Shown: positions 20,951-29,806 of the stretch, piece after piece
How the letters are laid out: each line of letters begins with the position of its first letter
How positions within the stretch are numbered: the first letter of the stretch is position 1
Assembly (NCBI GenBank): GCA_016280915.1
Contig: JAEEHQ010000146.1
Coordinates: 1 to 47,406, forward strand
Length of the DNA stretch: 47,406 nt
Reading direction: 5' to 3'
Origin: Bacteroidales bacterium
GTDB lineage: Bacteria; Bacteroidota; Bacteroidia; Bacteroidales; P3
Position numbers and translations under genes: made by a program
Notes under the pieces: generated by a model
The model's database searches: none
Seen by the model: only the letters and a program-made list of their open reading frames with translations
Told to the model about the DNA's origin: nothing

Positions 20951-23359
20951 CTATAGTTGACGAAGAAGTTCTTCGAGTTGTGTCTCATCGTGTACCAGTA
21001 CCTCGCGGGCTTTGGAACCGTTGTATGGCCCCACGATGCCGGCAGCTTCTAGCTGGTCGATGATGCGGCCGGCCCGGTTATAGCCGAGCTGCAGCTTGCG
21101 CTGGAGTAAGGAGGTGGAGCCAAACTGGCTGGCCACCACCAAACGTGCGGCATCGTTGAAGAACTCGTCTTTTTGTTTGGGGTCGAAATCTTTGTTGGGC
21201 TCCTCGTTTTCGTCGAGGTATTCGGGAAGGAGGAAGCCGTCGGGATAGCCCCGTTGGGAACCGATGAAGTCGGCCAGTTGTTCTATTTCCTCGGTCTCGA
21301 TGAGGGCGCATTGGATGCGGACGAGGTCGGAACCGGAGAGGGAGATGAGCATGTCGCCACGACCGATGAGGCGTTGGGCACCACTACAGTCGAGGATGGT
21401 GCGGGAATCGATGCCGCTGGTTACTTTGAAGGCAATGCGTGCTGGGAAGTTGGCCTTGATGGTGCCGGTGATGATGTTGGTGGTGGGACGCTGGGTGGCG
21501 ATGATGAGGTGTATGCCCACGGCACGTGCAAGCTGGGCGAGGCGGCAGATGGGCATTTCGACCTCCTTTCCGGCCGTCATGATGAGGTCGGCAAACTCGT
21601 CTATAACCAGCACGATATAGGGCAGATATCGGTGCCCGTTCTCAGGGTTGAGGTGGCGATGGATGAACTTGTCGTTATATTCTGTTATCTTGCGCACGCC
21701 GGCCAGCCGTAGCAGGTCGTAGCGTTGGTCCATCTCGATGCAGAGGGAGTTGAGCGTGCGCACCACTTTCTTGACATCGGTGATGATGGCCTCGTCGCTA
21801 TCGGGGAGTTTGGCCAGGTAGTGGCGCTCTATTTTATTGTATAGTGACAGCTCCACCTTCTTGGGGTCGACCATCACAAACTTGAGCTCGGAGGGGTGTT
21901 TCTTATAGAGGAGGGAGGCGATGACGGCATTGAGTCCGACCGACTTACCCGTGCCGGTGGCACCGGCCATGAGCAGGTGGGGCATTTTGGCCAGATCGGT
22001 GACGAAAGGTTCGTTGCTGATGGTTTTGCCAAAGGCGATGGGCAACTCCATCTTGGTGTTTTTGACAAAGGCATCGCACTCCAGCATGTTCTTCATCGAT
22101 ACGATTTGAGGATTGGCATTAGGCACCTCAATACCCACGGTGCCGCGCCCGGGTATGGGCGCAATGATGCGTATGCCGAGGGCGGAAAGGCTGAGGGCGA
22201 TGTCGTCCTCGAGGTTCTTGATTTTGGAGATGCGCACCCCTGGGGCGGGCTTGATTTCATAGAGGGTGACGGTGGGTCCGGGTGAGGCTGTGATTTGGAC
22301 AATCTCGATGCCGTAGTTGCGCAGGGTTTCTACAATCAGGTCCTTGTTGGCCACCAGCTCCTCCTTGGTAACCTTGGTGTTTTTGGTTTCCCAATCTGTC
22401 AGAAGGTCAGTCGAGGGCATCTGGTATTGCTTAAGGTCCAAATGAGGGTCGTAAAGCTGGTCGAAACCATAATGTGTGCCTTCTTGGGTGGCTTCCAGCT
22501 CAGAGTATTTTTCCCCATCTTCCTCATCATCGGCATTGCTGTTGATGTTCATGTGGGTGTCGTCGATGGTGAAGTCTACCTCCTTTTGTGTGGCCGACTT
22601 GGGCGTATCTTGACTGCCCTGTTGTGCCTTCTGATTGATGCGAGCAAACTCATCGTCGATGTCGAAGGTTACTTTCTCCTCCTTGGGCTTGGGGGCTGTG
22701 GGAGGAATGACCGTCTCGACGGTTTCAGCCTCCTCTTCTTCCTCTTCTTGGTCTTTGGCTTTGAGATTATTAATCTTTTCTTTGAGGTTGACCTTGGGCA
22801 GGCTTACATCGGGCATCTTGGGCATCTTGAAGCGGACGCGATGAATGAAAATCAATACCACCACGGCCACAAAAATGAGCAATATCACCACACCCCAACG
22901 GATGAGCAGATAGAGCTGCTCAGACACAAATTTGCCGGTAATACCCACATAGTTGCTGAAGGTTTCGCTCTTGAAGAAACGACCATTGAGATAGCCCAGC
23001 ACCGTGGAAATCCACAGCATCCAGAATAGGGTCACCCAGAAGGTGCGCCACCATGGCATCAGGTTGACCTTCCACAGCCTTAGGCCATAGAGGAACAGCA
23101 GAAATGAAAAACCCAGGGAGGCGATGCCGAAGGTGTCCTGAACGAGGGTGTTGGCTAAATGATAGCCCAGCCGTCCCAGCCAGTTGCTTTGGCTTGGCCA
23201 GGAAATAAAGAAGGAAAAGGTGGCAACGGTTAGGAAAAGTGCCAGCAGGATGTAGCAGGCACCGCGCAATTTGCGGCCGCGTTCGCTTTTCCAAAATTCG
23301 ACAAATTTTCCTGTTGGGCGTACTTTCTTTTTCTTCTTCGATGTATTTGCTTTTGCCAT
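20951..23359 (-). CDS. ftsK: DNA translocase FtsK/SpoIIIE
   Basis: 802 residues. Basic N-terminus, four membrane helices (about 34-54, 73-95, 103-123 and 151-172), an acidic linker (about 200-300), then the motor: Walker A GATGTGKS (466-473), Walker B in LPYIVLVIDEFAD and the conserved ATQRPTTNIITG. The C-terminal winged-helix gamma domain (about 740-802, TSLLQRKLQLGYNRAGRII) recognises polar KOPS-like DNA sequences. It pumps chromosome termini across the division septum and activates Xer recombination at dif. The length is normal for Bacteroidetes. Confidence 0.96.
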   Translation of the reverse strand: MAKANTSKKKKKVRPTGKFVEFWKSERGRKLRGACYILLALFLTVATFSFFISWPSQSNWLGRLGYHLANTLVQDTFGIASLGFSFLLFLYGLRLWKVNLMPWWRTFWVTLFWMLWISTVLGYLNGRFFKSETFSNYVGITGKFVSEQLYLLIRWGVVILLIFVAVVVLIFIHRVRFKMPKMPDVSLPKVNLKEKINNLKAKDQEEEEEEAETVETVIPPTAPKPKEEKVTFDIDDEFARINQKAQQGSQDTPKSATQKEVDFTIDDTHMNINSNADDEEDGEKYSELEATQEGTHYGFDQLYDPHLDLKQYQMPSTDLLTDWETKNTKVTKEELVANKDLIVETLRNYGIEIVQITASPGPTVTLYEIKPAPGVRISKIKNLEDDIALSLSALGIRIIAPIPGRGTVGIEVPNANPQIVSMKNMLECDAFVKNTKMELPIAFGKTISNEPFVTDLAKMPHLLMAGATGTGKSVGLNAVIASLLYKKHPSELKFVMVDPKKVELSLYNKIERHYLAKLPDSDEAIITDVKKVVRTLNSLCIEMDQRYDLLRLAGVRKITEYNDKFIHRHLNPENGHRYLPYIVLVIDEFADLIMTAGKEVEMPICRLAQLARAVGIHLIIATQRPTTNIITGTIKANFPARIAFKVTSGIDSRTILDCSGAQRLIGRGDMLISLSGSDLVRIQCALIETEEIEQLADFIGSQRGYPDGFLLPEYLDENEEPNKDFDPKQKDEFFNDAARLVVASQFGSTSLLQRKLQLGYNRAGRIIDQLEAAGIVGPYNGSKAREVLVHDETQLEELLRQL

Positions 23360-23422
23360 GGGGTGCTTACTTTTTTTTACTCCGTGAATGGTGGAGGGGG
23401 CAATTGTGTTGTTTAAATGTTT

Positions 23423-23463
23423 AAAAAGATGCTATAGTAACCCTGTGGGATGCTATAGCATCT
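23423..23463 (-). terminator. Intrinsic terminator upstream of ftsK
   Basis: AGATGCTATAG (23427-23437) is the exact reverse complement of CTATAGCATCT (23453-23463). On the minus strand the stem is followed by TTTTT (23427-23423). It ends the gene whose stop is at 23493. The perfect palindrome GATGCTATAGCATC lies within it. Confidence 0.75.
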
Positions 23464-23492
23464 GTTTTCTTTAGTTGGTGTAGGACTGGCTA

Positions 23493-24209
23493 CTATTCCA
23501 AGAGCTCGGCAGCGTCCTGGAACTCTTTCATGATTGCGGCAAACTCCTCGTCGGTCACATCTTTGTAACCTGCAGGAAGGAGCATCTCGGCCTCTTTCAC
23601 TTTGCCCTTGACGATTTCAATGCAGGTGTAGGTGATAGCGCGACCTTCGGAACCCTGCTGGGTGAAGATGAGGGGGAAGCCTTTGGTGTTGCCGAAAAGA
23701 AGGCAGTATTCTGGTCCAATCTCGTTGGTGTACCAGCATTCGACGGGGTTGTCGGTGCCGGTCTCGTCATAGCGGTGCATGATCATTTTCTTGGCGGTGA
23801 AACCAAAGATGTCTTTGGTGCCCTCTACGTTTTCATAGTAGTAATGACCGGGTTCTTTGTCTTCCAGATAGAGGCTGTCCATCTCTTCCTTGGTGGATTC
23901 GCCACGAACGAGCAATTTGCCGTCGCCGTCGTAGTTTTCCAGTTCAATGCCGTTGGCGGCAAGGTAACCGATGGCTTGACTGAGGTCGATGGCTTGTGCC
24001 ACCTTCATGCCGTTTTGCTGGGTTTGACCGGTCATGAGCTTGTTGTCGAATACTTTCACTTCGATGGTACTCTGCTCTTCGGGAATTTGAACATCCACCG
24101 TTCCGGTGCTGGTGAGTTTATACTTGACAATTCCACGGAAATTGTTCTGAGCGTTCACCGCTCCCCATGAAAGCACCATGATGAGTGCTGCAACCAATAA
24201 TTTTTTCAT
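23493..24209 (-). CDS. Exported DUF4412-like protein
   Basis: 238 residues with a signal peptide ending in NAQ (about residue 21). NNFRGIVKYKLTSTG at the N-terminus, a beta-rich body with KKMIMHRYDE and GFPLIFTQQG, and an acidic end (EEFAAIMKEFQDAAELLE) fit the DUF4412/GLPGLI-like families of exported Bacteroidetes proteins. These may be lipid- or metal-binding beta proteins; no function is proven. It is followed by a strong terminator. Confidence 0.6.
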   Translation of the reverse strand: MKKLLVAALIMVLSWGAVNAQNNFRGIVKYKLTSTGTVDVQIPEEQSTIEVKVFDNKLMTGQTQQNGMKVAQAIDLSQAIGYLAANGIELENYDGDGKLLVRGESTKEEMDSLYLEDKEPGHYYYENVEGTKDIFGFTAKKMIMHRYDETGTDNPVECWYTNEIGPEYCLLFGNTKGFPLIFTQQGSEGRAITYTCIEIVKGKVKEAEMLLPAGYKDVTDEEFAAIMKEFQDAAELLE

Positions 24210-24309
24210 CGTTCTATAGTAATTGTTGTTTTTATCTTATTGCTCATAACGAAAAAATGGGGGAAATAGTATCTGTCCCCCATAAAAAAACTATTTTCAT
24301 TTCACCCAA

Positions 24310-24672
24310 TCACCATCCTTTGGGCAGTACGATGTTGGCAACCAGGTGTGCATCTTCAAAGAGAGGGGCAATCTCCTCGTCGGTGAATCCCGCTATTCCG
24401 CACCCAATCCGAGTCACCAAGAAGGTGAGGTCGGGGTGTTGCTGGGCAAATTGGATAAACTCGTCAACATAGGGTTTGATGGTCTCCACGCCCCCTTGCA
24501 TGGTGGGTATGGCGTAGCTCTGCCCCTGAAGTCCCACACCTTGCCCCATTTGGGCTCCAAAGCGTTCCAGAGCTATGCGGGCGGCCCCTCCACCGTGCAT
24601 GCCGGCCAGATTGCTGCCGAAGACAAAGATTTCGTTTTCTTTGAGGTGGGTAATGAATTCGGGTGTATTCAT
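24310..24672 (-). CDS. Macro-domain-like cytosolic protein
   Basis: 120 residues without a signal peptide. FVFGSNLAGMHGGGAA (17-32), then YAIPTMQGG, VTRIGCGIAGF and IAPLF. The FGSNLAG-x-HGGGAA and IGCG-x-AG signatures are those of a widespread small family related to macro domains, where Gly-rich loops bind ADP-ribose-like ligands. The actual ligand is not known. It starts 12 bases after the caspase-like gene and should be co-transcribed with it. Confidence 0.7.
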   Translation of the reverse strand: MNTPEFITHLKENEIFVFGSNLAGMHGGGAARIALERFGAQMGQGVGLQGQSYAIPTMQGGVETIKPYVDEFIQFAQQHPDLTFLVTRIGCGIAGFTDEEIAPLFEDAHLVANIVLPKGW

Positions 24673-24684
24673 ATTATCAGCGTC

Positions 24685-26400
24685 TTAGTTGTTGATAAAA
24701 GTGCGTTGTCCCCAATTGTCGCCAAGGCTGCCGCCAATAATCATGCTGGGTTCTTGCAACTTGCCCTGCAGCGATGATTCGTAGGCTTGATTCTTGGTTA
24801 CGTTGTTGAACAACTCTTGGAAGGTGATTTCGCCTCGGGTATACTTGAGTTCCTTCAAGATATAATAGGTAAAGAAACCGTGGTGCTGGTCGATAAAGCT
24901 GTAGGCGGTCTTGTCGCCGTCGGCGGCCATGAAGATGACAATGTCATCGCGCACGCGGGGAGCACGGTAGCGCTTGGTCTCACGTTCCATGCCGAAGAAT
25001 TCTTTGCCGTTGCGCTGGTAGCCGTTGCAGCTGGCATCGATGATGAAGGTGTAGCTCAGAGCCTGGGTCTTCTTAAACCAGCCGCAGAGGGTATCGATGG
25101 AGATGCATTGGCTCAGCACTTTCTCCATGTCCTTGCCTTCAAGGGTGATGCCGCTGGGCAGGGTGCCGTCCTTGCTGCGGAAAGCGCGAATCTTGCTCAC
25201 GTCGATGCCGCTGGGCATCAAGTAGGGCTGATATTTTGAGTTGCTGGTGCCATGGCCGGCATAGTAGATGATGATGTGCACGTCGCCACTTTGAGCCTTG
25301 ATGATGTCTTTGAGCCAGTGGATGCCCTCATTGTATATCATCTGGCGGTTGGCATTGTGCAGCACTTTCACGTGGCGTGAGGGAATGCCCAGGGTGTGCA
25401 CGAAATACTGGTGCAGCACATCACCGTCGTTGCTGGCATAGTCGCAGTTGGGCAGCGGGGCGGTATATTCTTCGTCGGCAACAATCAGGGCGTAGGTCTT
25501 GCTGTTGCTGTTCTCTTCGATAGAGGGGATGTTGAAGTCCACGTACTCATCGTTCATCAGGGCGGCCTCCATGGTCTTGGCGGCTTGGTCGAAAGCACCG
25601 TGGACCACAATTTGCAGTTGGCTGCGGCGGTAGTGGGGGCCGGTCATGTCGAAACAACGGGTGATGTAGCGGTATTCGTTGTCGGTGTTTTTCAGCTGGC
25701 GGACGTTGTTGGCCAGAAAGTCCTGTACGCTGCGGGCACGCAGATAGGCCAGCTGGGCGTTGGTGGTGATTCCGTCCTTGGTGTCGACGCTGATACGCAC
25801 ATTCTCGTCGTTGAAGACGGCGGGCATATAGCGCAGGTCGCCAAACTCACCCTTGTAGTCGATATGGCTGATTTCGGCGGCATCGGTGGTGGAGGTGATG
25901 GTAATGGTGGTCTTTTTGCCGGCGGCAAAGAGGTCGCTCAACTCCTCGTCGATCATGCGTTGGGTGAGGGAACAAATGGCACGGCACGAATTGGAGGTGT
26001 TCCACAGGTAGGCGGCTGAAGGGTAGTCGTCCTCCGTGCCCTCAAAATGGTGGCAGGTGTAGGCTATGTTGTAGATATAGTTGATTTCGGCGATGCCATC
26101 CTCGGTGGTGTCCTCCTGCACGTCGGTAGTGATGCGCACGAAGGTTTCGTCGTACAGCTTTTCAGCGTTGGGCAGGTTGATAAGCAGGTGTTGTATCTTT
26201 TTGTTCATCATCTTCTCGCGCTGCTGAGTGGTTTGGCGCAGCCTCTTGAGGATGAAGGTGTGAATGTCATCGTTGTATTGATGTTCGCTCTGCGGAGAGT
26301 CCGAAACCGTCTGAGCCCCACCGCTCAAGGGCAAGGCTACAATCATTGCCAGCAGCGCCAGCAGCGCCATACGGCGGAAGTTCTTAAAGTGTCTTTTCAT
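24685..26400 (-). CDS. Exported caspase-like (C14/metacaspase family) protein
   Basis: 571 residues from ATG 26400; the longer frame to 26424 would start about at the transcription start set by the -7 box at 26429. A signal peptide (LLALLAMIVALPLSGGAQ) exports it. The middle (about 160-265) resembles an OmpA-like domain (TNAQLAYLRARSVQDFL). The C-terminal caspase-fold domain (about 300-500) has YALIVADEEY, the catalytic His383 in IIIYYAGHGTSN and the catalytic Cys458 in FIIDASCNG, where the usual form is DACHSG. So a dyad is present, in a slightly unusual setting. It may be a periplasmic protease acting on Arg/Lys sites. Confidence 0.85.
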   Translation of the reverse strand: MKRHFKNFRRMALLALLAMIVALPLSGGAQTVSDSPQSEHQYNDDIHTFILKRLRQTTQQREKMMNKKIQHLLINLPNAEKLYDETFVRITTDVQEDTTEDGIAEINYIYNIAYTCHHFEGTEDDYPSAAYLWNTSNSCRAICSLTQRMIDEELSDLFAAGKKTTITITSTTDAAEISHIDYKGEFGDLRYMPAVFNDENVRISVDTKDGITTNAQLAYLRARSVQDFLANNVRQLKNTDNEYRYITRCFDMTGPHYRRSQLQIVVHGAFDQAAKTMEAALMNDEYVDFNIPSIEENSNSKTYALIVADEEYTAPLPNCDYASNDGDVLHQYFVHTLGIPSRHVKVLHNANRQMIYNEGIHWLKDIIKAQSGDVHIIIYYAGHGTSNSKYQPYLMPSGIDVSKIRAFRSKDGTLPSGITLEGKDMEKVLSQCISIDTLCGWFKKTQALSYTFIIDASCNGYQRNGKEFFGMERETKRYRAPRVRDDIVIFMAADGDKTAYSFIDQHHGFFTYYILKELKYTRGEITFQELFNNVTKNQAYESSLQGKLQEPSMIIGGSLGDNWGQRTFINN

Positions 26401-26428
26401 TGCGCAATGAATATTATTTTTCAAATTG

Positions 26429-26436
26429 CAAAATTA
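26429..26436 (-). promoter_or_regulatory. -7 box (TAATTTTG) of the caspase-macro operon
   Basis: Matches TAnnTTTG on the minus strand, 28 bases before ATG 26400. It supports the shorter start of the caspase-like protein. Confidence 0.6.
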
Positions 26437-26544
26437 TATCTTTTTGTCCAATTAAAATCCCCCTCTCCTGGAAAATAATCAACCTTGGAAAGTTAATAAA
26501 ATTGGAGTATGTCTGGGTGCTGCGAATCTTTATGAGGAATGGGG

Positions 26545-27882
26545 TTAGATGAGTGTGCGGGTCCTTTGGCGGTAGGCGGCATAGCCGGGTTTGTTTTCCA
26601 GTTGGCGTTTCTCCATCATAGGAATGCTGATGAAGAGGAAGAGGGCCGTCATGGCAATGGGGGCAGCAATCAGCCATGGACGACACGCAAACCCGTTCAC
26701 CGAGACATACATCAACCATACGCCCCACCACATGCTTATTTCGCCGAAGTAATTGGGGTGACGGCCATGTTTCCAAAGCCCATCTTGTAGGATTTCATTG
26801 TGGTTGGGATGCTGGCGAACAAAGCGATGGCGCTGGATGTCGGCTGTGAGCTCTATGGCTACAGCTCCCAGACAAACGGCCAACGCTGCCCAAGAGAGGA
26901 TGTTGGCCTGTTGGTGCTGTTCGGGGAGTAGCAGGGCTGGCAACATGTTGAAGAAGACCAAAAGGGTGGGCATCATATTGAGTCCGGAGAAATTGATAAT
27001 ATGAAAAATGAAAGGACGGCAATTGCTGCGATAGCGTGTGTATCGCCAGTCTTCGGCATAAATGCCCCTGAAAGTATATGCCCAGTTGGCGGTAAGTCGT
27101 ATGCCCCATAGCCATACGGCCACCAACAGCATGAGATAAGGGGTATTAAAACCCTTGATGAAAAGCCATATCGTGAGTAGGACTGGTGGCGCCACACTCC
27201 AGTAGGGGTCGTATATGGAAACATTTTTGTAAATTAGGCCAAACAACCACACATAGACAGTCGCCACCACATCGGCACCCAGCAGGCAAAGAACACCATT
27301 GGCATTCATCTTCCCCATCCAACGGTAGGTTAGCACTCCCACTCCGATAGAGGAGAGGTAAATAAGGGCCACGATGGCAAAACTCAATCCACGTGAGCGG
27401 TTTCCCAACAGCCAATGTACCCTTGATCGGTAATCCAGATAATCATTTCCAAAATCCTTCAGCAGGCGTTTTTCTTCACTCCTCACTTGACTCAGCATGA
27501 TGCCGACAAACCCTACCCAGACAACCGCCGCCTGCCAAGTGTGGAGAAGGGCGGCGATGCCTCCCAGGTAGATGAAAACACCCAATAGCATCGGGTTGCG
27601 ACTGAAGCCGTAGGGACCATCGATGAGTAATTGCTGTGTGCGAGGTGCCACTTCATGGCCATAAGGGTCGAAAGGATTCCCTTTTCCAACCCTGCGCATG
27701 TGGACAATTGACCAGATGCTAAGTGTCAGCCCTACAGCCATTAGTAATCCTCCTGTCACCCACAGCCATTCGCTGGCTTCGAAAGACTTTCCCCCAACCC
27801 ACCACATCAAGCAAGGTAGCAGAATAATAAAAATGAGAAACCCAAGCAGGTAACCGGCTATTTCACGTAATACTCTATTCAT
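26545..27882 (-). CDS. Fused PEMT/ICMT-like and DUF1295-like membrane methyltransferase protein
   Basis: 445 residues, strongly hydrophobic, with about 11 helices. The N-terminal half (1-165) has GHEVAPRTQQLLIDGPYGFSRNPMLLG, the SAM-binding signature of phospholipid/isoprenylcysteine methyltransferases. The C-terminal half (from about 190) has the DUF1295/steroid-reductase-like pattern: WRYTRYR..., FSGLNMMPTL, ADIQRHRF and GLWKHGRHPNYFGE. The two halves are normally separate proteins and share the GP/GL...R[NH]PNY-type end, so this is a tandem fusion. The substrate is probably a membrane lipid or isoprenoid. It stands alone on the minus strand. Confidence 0.8.
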   Translation of the reverse strand: MNRVLREIAGYLLGFLIFIILLPCLMWWVGGKSFEASEWLWVTGGLLMAVGLTLSIWSIVHMRRVGKGNPFDPYGHEVAPRTQQLLIDGPYGFSRNPMLLGVFIYLGGIAALLHTWQAAVVWVGFVGIMLSQVRSEEKRLLKDFGNDYLDYRSRVHWLLGNRSRGLSFAIVALIYLSSIGVGVLTYRWMGKMNANGVLCLLGADVVATVYVWLFGLIYKNVSIYDPYWSVAPPVLLTIWLFIKGFNTPYLMLLVAVWLWGIRLTANWAYTFRGIYAEDWRYTRYRSNCRPFIFHIINFSGLNMMPTLLVFFNMLPALLLPEQHQQANILSWAALAVCLGAVAIELTADIQRHRFVRQHPNHNEILQDGLWKHGRHPNYFGEISMWWGVWLMYVSVNGFACRPWLIAAPIAMTALFLFISIPMMEKRQLENKPGYAAYRQRTRTLI

Positions 27883-27950
27883 GGTTGTTGCTTTTATTTC
27901 TTATTGATAATTAATAAGTTACTGTATATCGTGATTGATATATCCAAATA

Positions 27951-27958
27951 CAAAGGTA
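27951..27958 (-). promoter_or_regulatory. -7 box (TACCTTTG) of the fused methyltransferase gene
   Basis: Exact TAnnTTTG match on the minus strand, giving a leader of about 60 bases before the ATG at 27882. Confidence 0.6.
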
Positions 27959-27990
27959 CGATTTTATTTCCAAGTAAATAAATGCTTAAA

Positions 27991-28070
27991 TCACTATGCT
28001 TTCTAATCACGCTACCTCCTAATCACGATGCTTTCTAATCATGATGCCTCCTAATCACGATGCCTCTTCC
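27991..28070 (+). repeat. Five 16-bp tandem repeats
   Basis: Units at 27991, 28007, 28023, 28039 and 28055 fit TCACGATGCYTYCTAA. Units 1 and 3 end TTTCTAA and units 2 and 4 end CTCCTAA, so the array has a 32-bp higher-order period. The last unit is degenerate. Confidence 0.8.
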
Positions 28071-28181
28071 CCGTAGCGATTGCCTCAAGTGTTGTTTTTT
28101 TGGATGTATTGCCCCAGTTGCCATATTTCCCTGTTGGCTTGGTGTAAGGTAGCTGTTAGTTGTAACTTACTCCTAATATTA

Positions 28182-28253
28182 GATTAGGTTTTGTTTATAC
28201 TTATATTTTGTTTATATTATCATTACTAATCAAAATATAATATAAACCTAATC
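28182..28253. repeat. Long imperfect AT-rich palindrome
   Basis: The left arm (28182-28210) starts GATTAGGTTT and ends TTATATTTTG. The right arm (28231-28253) is CAAAATATAA...AAACCTAATC, its reverse complement with a few extra bases on the left. The perfect inner arms are TTATATTTTG (28201-28210) and CAAAATATAA (28231-28240). Confidence 0.65.
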
Positions 28254-28561
28254 AATACCTAATCTAAATCTAATCTAAATGATGAATTTACCCTTAAGTA
28301 ACAGGTACTTGTATATTCCCATTTTCGGTGTTTCTTGGTCAAGAGGGAACTTTTTCTTCAAGTTGTTTTTGGGACATGGAGTTGTATTTGATTTGTCATA
28401 TTTGGGGTTATCCCATACGCTTCTTTTCTCGACCGTGGGGGCGTTTTATGAAGGTGTAAGAATACTAAGCAAATCAATTGGAAAGGCTGATTTGCATCTA
28501 TTTGTATATGTTATGGATGAGGTGGGGAAGGGTTCTTCCTCCACTTTTTATCAGAAATCTC

Positions 28562-29704
28562 TTAGAAGTCGTCTTCGTCCTGCGGGACGAGGGTGGTGTA
28601 GAGGTTGTAAAGGTCGGCGATGACTTTCTTTTGGCTGAATTTTTCGCGCTGGACGCGGCCTTTGGCCACCAGGTCGGCTCGGAGGTTAGGGTCCTCGATG
28701 ATGCGCATGAGTTGTTGGGCCACCTCGTCGGGATTGTCGGGGCTGGCATAAAGGGCGGCATCGCCGCCGGCCTCGGGCATGGACGAGACATTGGAGGTGA
28801 CGACAGGGGTGTCGCAACACATGGATTCAAGAATGGGGATGCCGAAACCCTCGAAATGCGACATGTACACCGACGCGATGGCGTTGGCATAGAGGGCCGG
28901 GAAGTCCTCAAAGTCGGCATTGGAGACGAAATGGACGCGGTTGGTAAGTTTCTGCGCTTTGATTTCGGACATGACCTCGTAGTAGTAGCGGCCGCGTTGA
29001 CGACCCACGATGACCAGATGAATGTCTTGAGGCAACTTGGCTATGGCCTTGACAACGGTGCGCTGGTTCTTGCGTTCCTCGATGGTGCCTACGCATACCA
29101 CATATTTTTCGGGCAGGTGGTACATCTTGGTGATGTCGTGGCGCTCGTCGACGGTGATGGGCTGCCAGAAGATGGGGTCGCATGACTGGTAGATGACATG
29201 GATTTTTGACTCCGGCACATGCATGTATTTGATGAGGTCCTGCTTAGTGGACTCGCTAATGGCCACAACGGCATCGGCTATGCGGCAGGAATGGCGTTGC
29301 TTAACGCGGTGGGCTAAGCGGTCGAAGGGGCGGTAGTATTGTGGGTGGCGCCAGACGATGAGATCGTGCATGGTTACGACGCGTTTGATGCTGTGGGGAA
29401 TGCCATGAGGCAGTTCGTGGCTGAGACCGTGGAAAATGTCCACCTTATCCGTCTTGAGGTGCATGGCGATGCCATGGCTGCGCCAAAGATTGGGAAAGTG
29501 GCGGTCGAAGCCAGAGGGTTTCCGTGTGGAAATATTGGCATAGCTGGTAAAATAGTTGCGGTAGTCGCCTGACATGTCGGGGGAATAGAGGATGGAGCGG
29601 ACCTCGTTGTGTTCGTGTGCAAGGCCACAGATGAGCATGCGGCTATAGTTGCCCAGCCCGGTGTTATTTTTGAATGCTCTTTTAGCTTCGAAGCCAATGA
29701 TCAT
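28562..29704 (-). CDS. GT4-family glycosyltransferase
   Basis: 380 residues of GT-B type. The N-terminal domain (MIIGFEAKRAFKNNTGLGNY) has the glycine-rich acceptor loop. The C-terminal donor domain has KYVVCVGTIEERKNQRTVVKA (about 195-215) and the E-x7-E pattern FEGFGIPILESM (about 290-301), which binds the nucleotide sugar. It transfers a sugar in surface polysaccharide or LPS synthesis; donor and acceptor are unknown. It is transcribed divergently from the GT2 gene at 29807. Confidence 0.9.
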   Translation of the reverse strand: MIIGFEAKRAFKNNTGLGNYSRMLICGLAHEHNEVRSILYSPDMSGDYRNYFTSYANISTRKPSGFDRHFPNLWRSHGIAMHLKTDKVDIFHGLSHELPHGIPHSIKRVVTMHDLIVWRHPQYYRPFDRLAHRVKQRHSCRIADAVVAISESTKQDLIKYMHVPESKIHVIYQSCDPIFWQPITVDERHDITKMYHLPEKYVVCVGTIEERKNQRTVVKAIAKLPQDIHLVIVGRQRGRYYYEVMSEIKAQKLTNRVHFVSNADFEDFPALYANAIASVYMSHFEGFGIPILESMCCDTPVVTSNVSSMPEAGGDAALYASPDNPDEVAQQLMRIIEDPNLRADLVAKGRVQREKFSQKKVIADLYNLYTTLVPQDEDDF

Positions 29705-29726
29705 ATTGATGCTTGTTTGTTTTGAA

Positions 29727-29759
29727 TTTGCAAAAGTACGAAAAAAAAATGTATCTTTG
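29727..29759 (+). promoter_or_regulatory. Promoter (TTTG, 21-base spacer, TATCTTTG) of the GT2 gene
   Basis: TTTG at 29727-29730 and TATCTTTG at 29752-29759 match the Bacteroidetes consensus. It overlaps the divergent minus-strand promoter. Confidence 0.7.
29731..29738 (-). promoter_or_regulatory. -7 box (TACTTTTG) of the GT4 gene
   Basis: Exact match on the minus strand, 26 bases before ATG 29704. Only 13 bases separate it from the plus-strand -7 box, so both promoters share the same sequence. Confidence 0.65.
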
Positions 29760-29806
29760 CATTTTAATTACGAATTAAAGTTTTTTAATAGTTTGCTAAT
29801 ACACTA

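Larger units (their letters stand above)
27883..28561. other. 679-bp AT-rich noncoding stretch
   Basis: Contains the promoter of the minus-strand methyltransferase-like gene, a 16-bp tandem array and a long imperfect palindrome followed by CTAATCTAAAT direct repeats. A 114-codon frame at 28279 runs into the next gene's antisense and shows no family features. Otherwise nothing is recognised. Confidence 0.6.

Noticed and set aside
27991..28253. Plasmid-type or chromosomal replication origin
   Set aside because: Iteron-like repeats alone are not enough; no DnaA-box cluster, rep or dnaA gene is in the window.
28279..28623. 114-codon frame after the long palindrome
   Set aside because: No recognisable domain or promoter. 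Its last 60 bases run antisense into the GT4 gene and the composition is not that of neighbouring genes.
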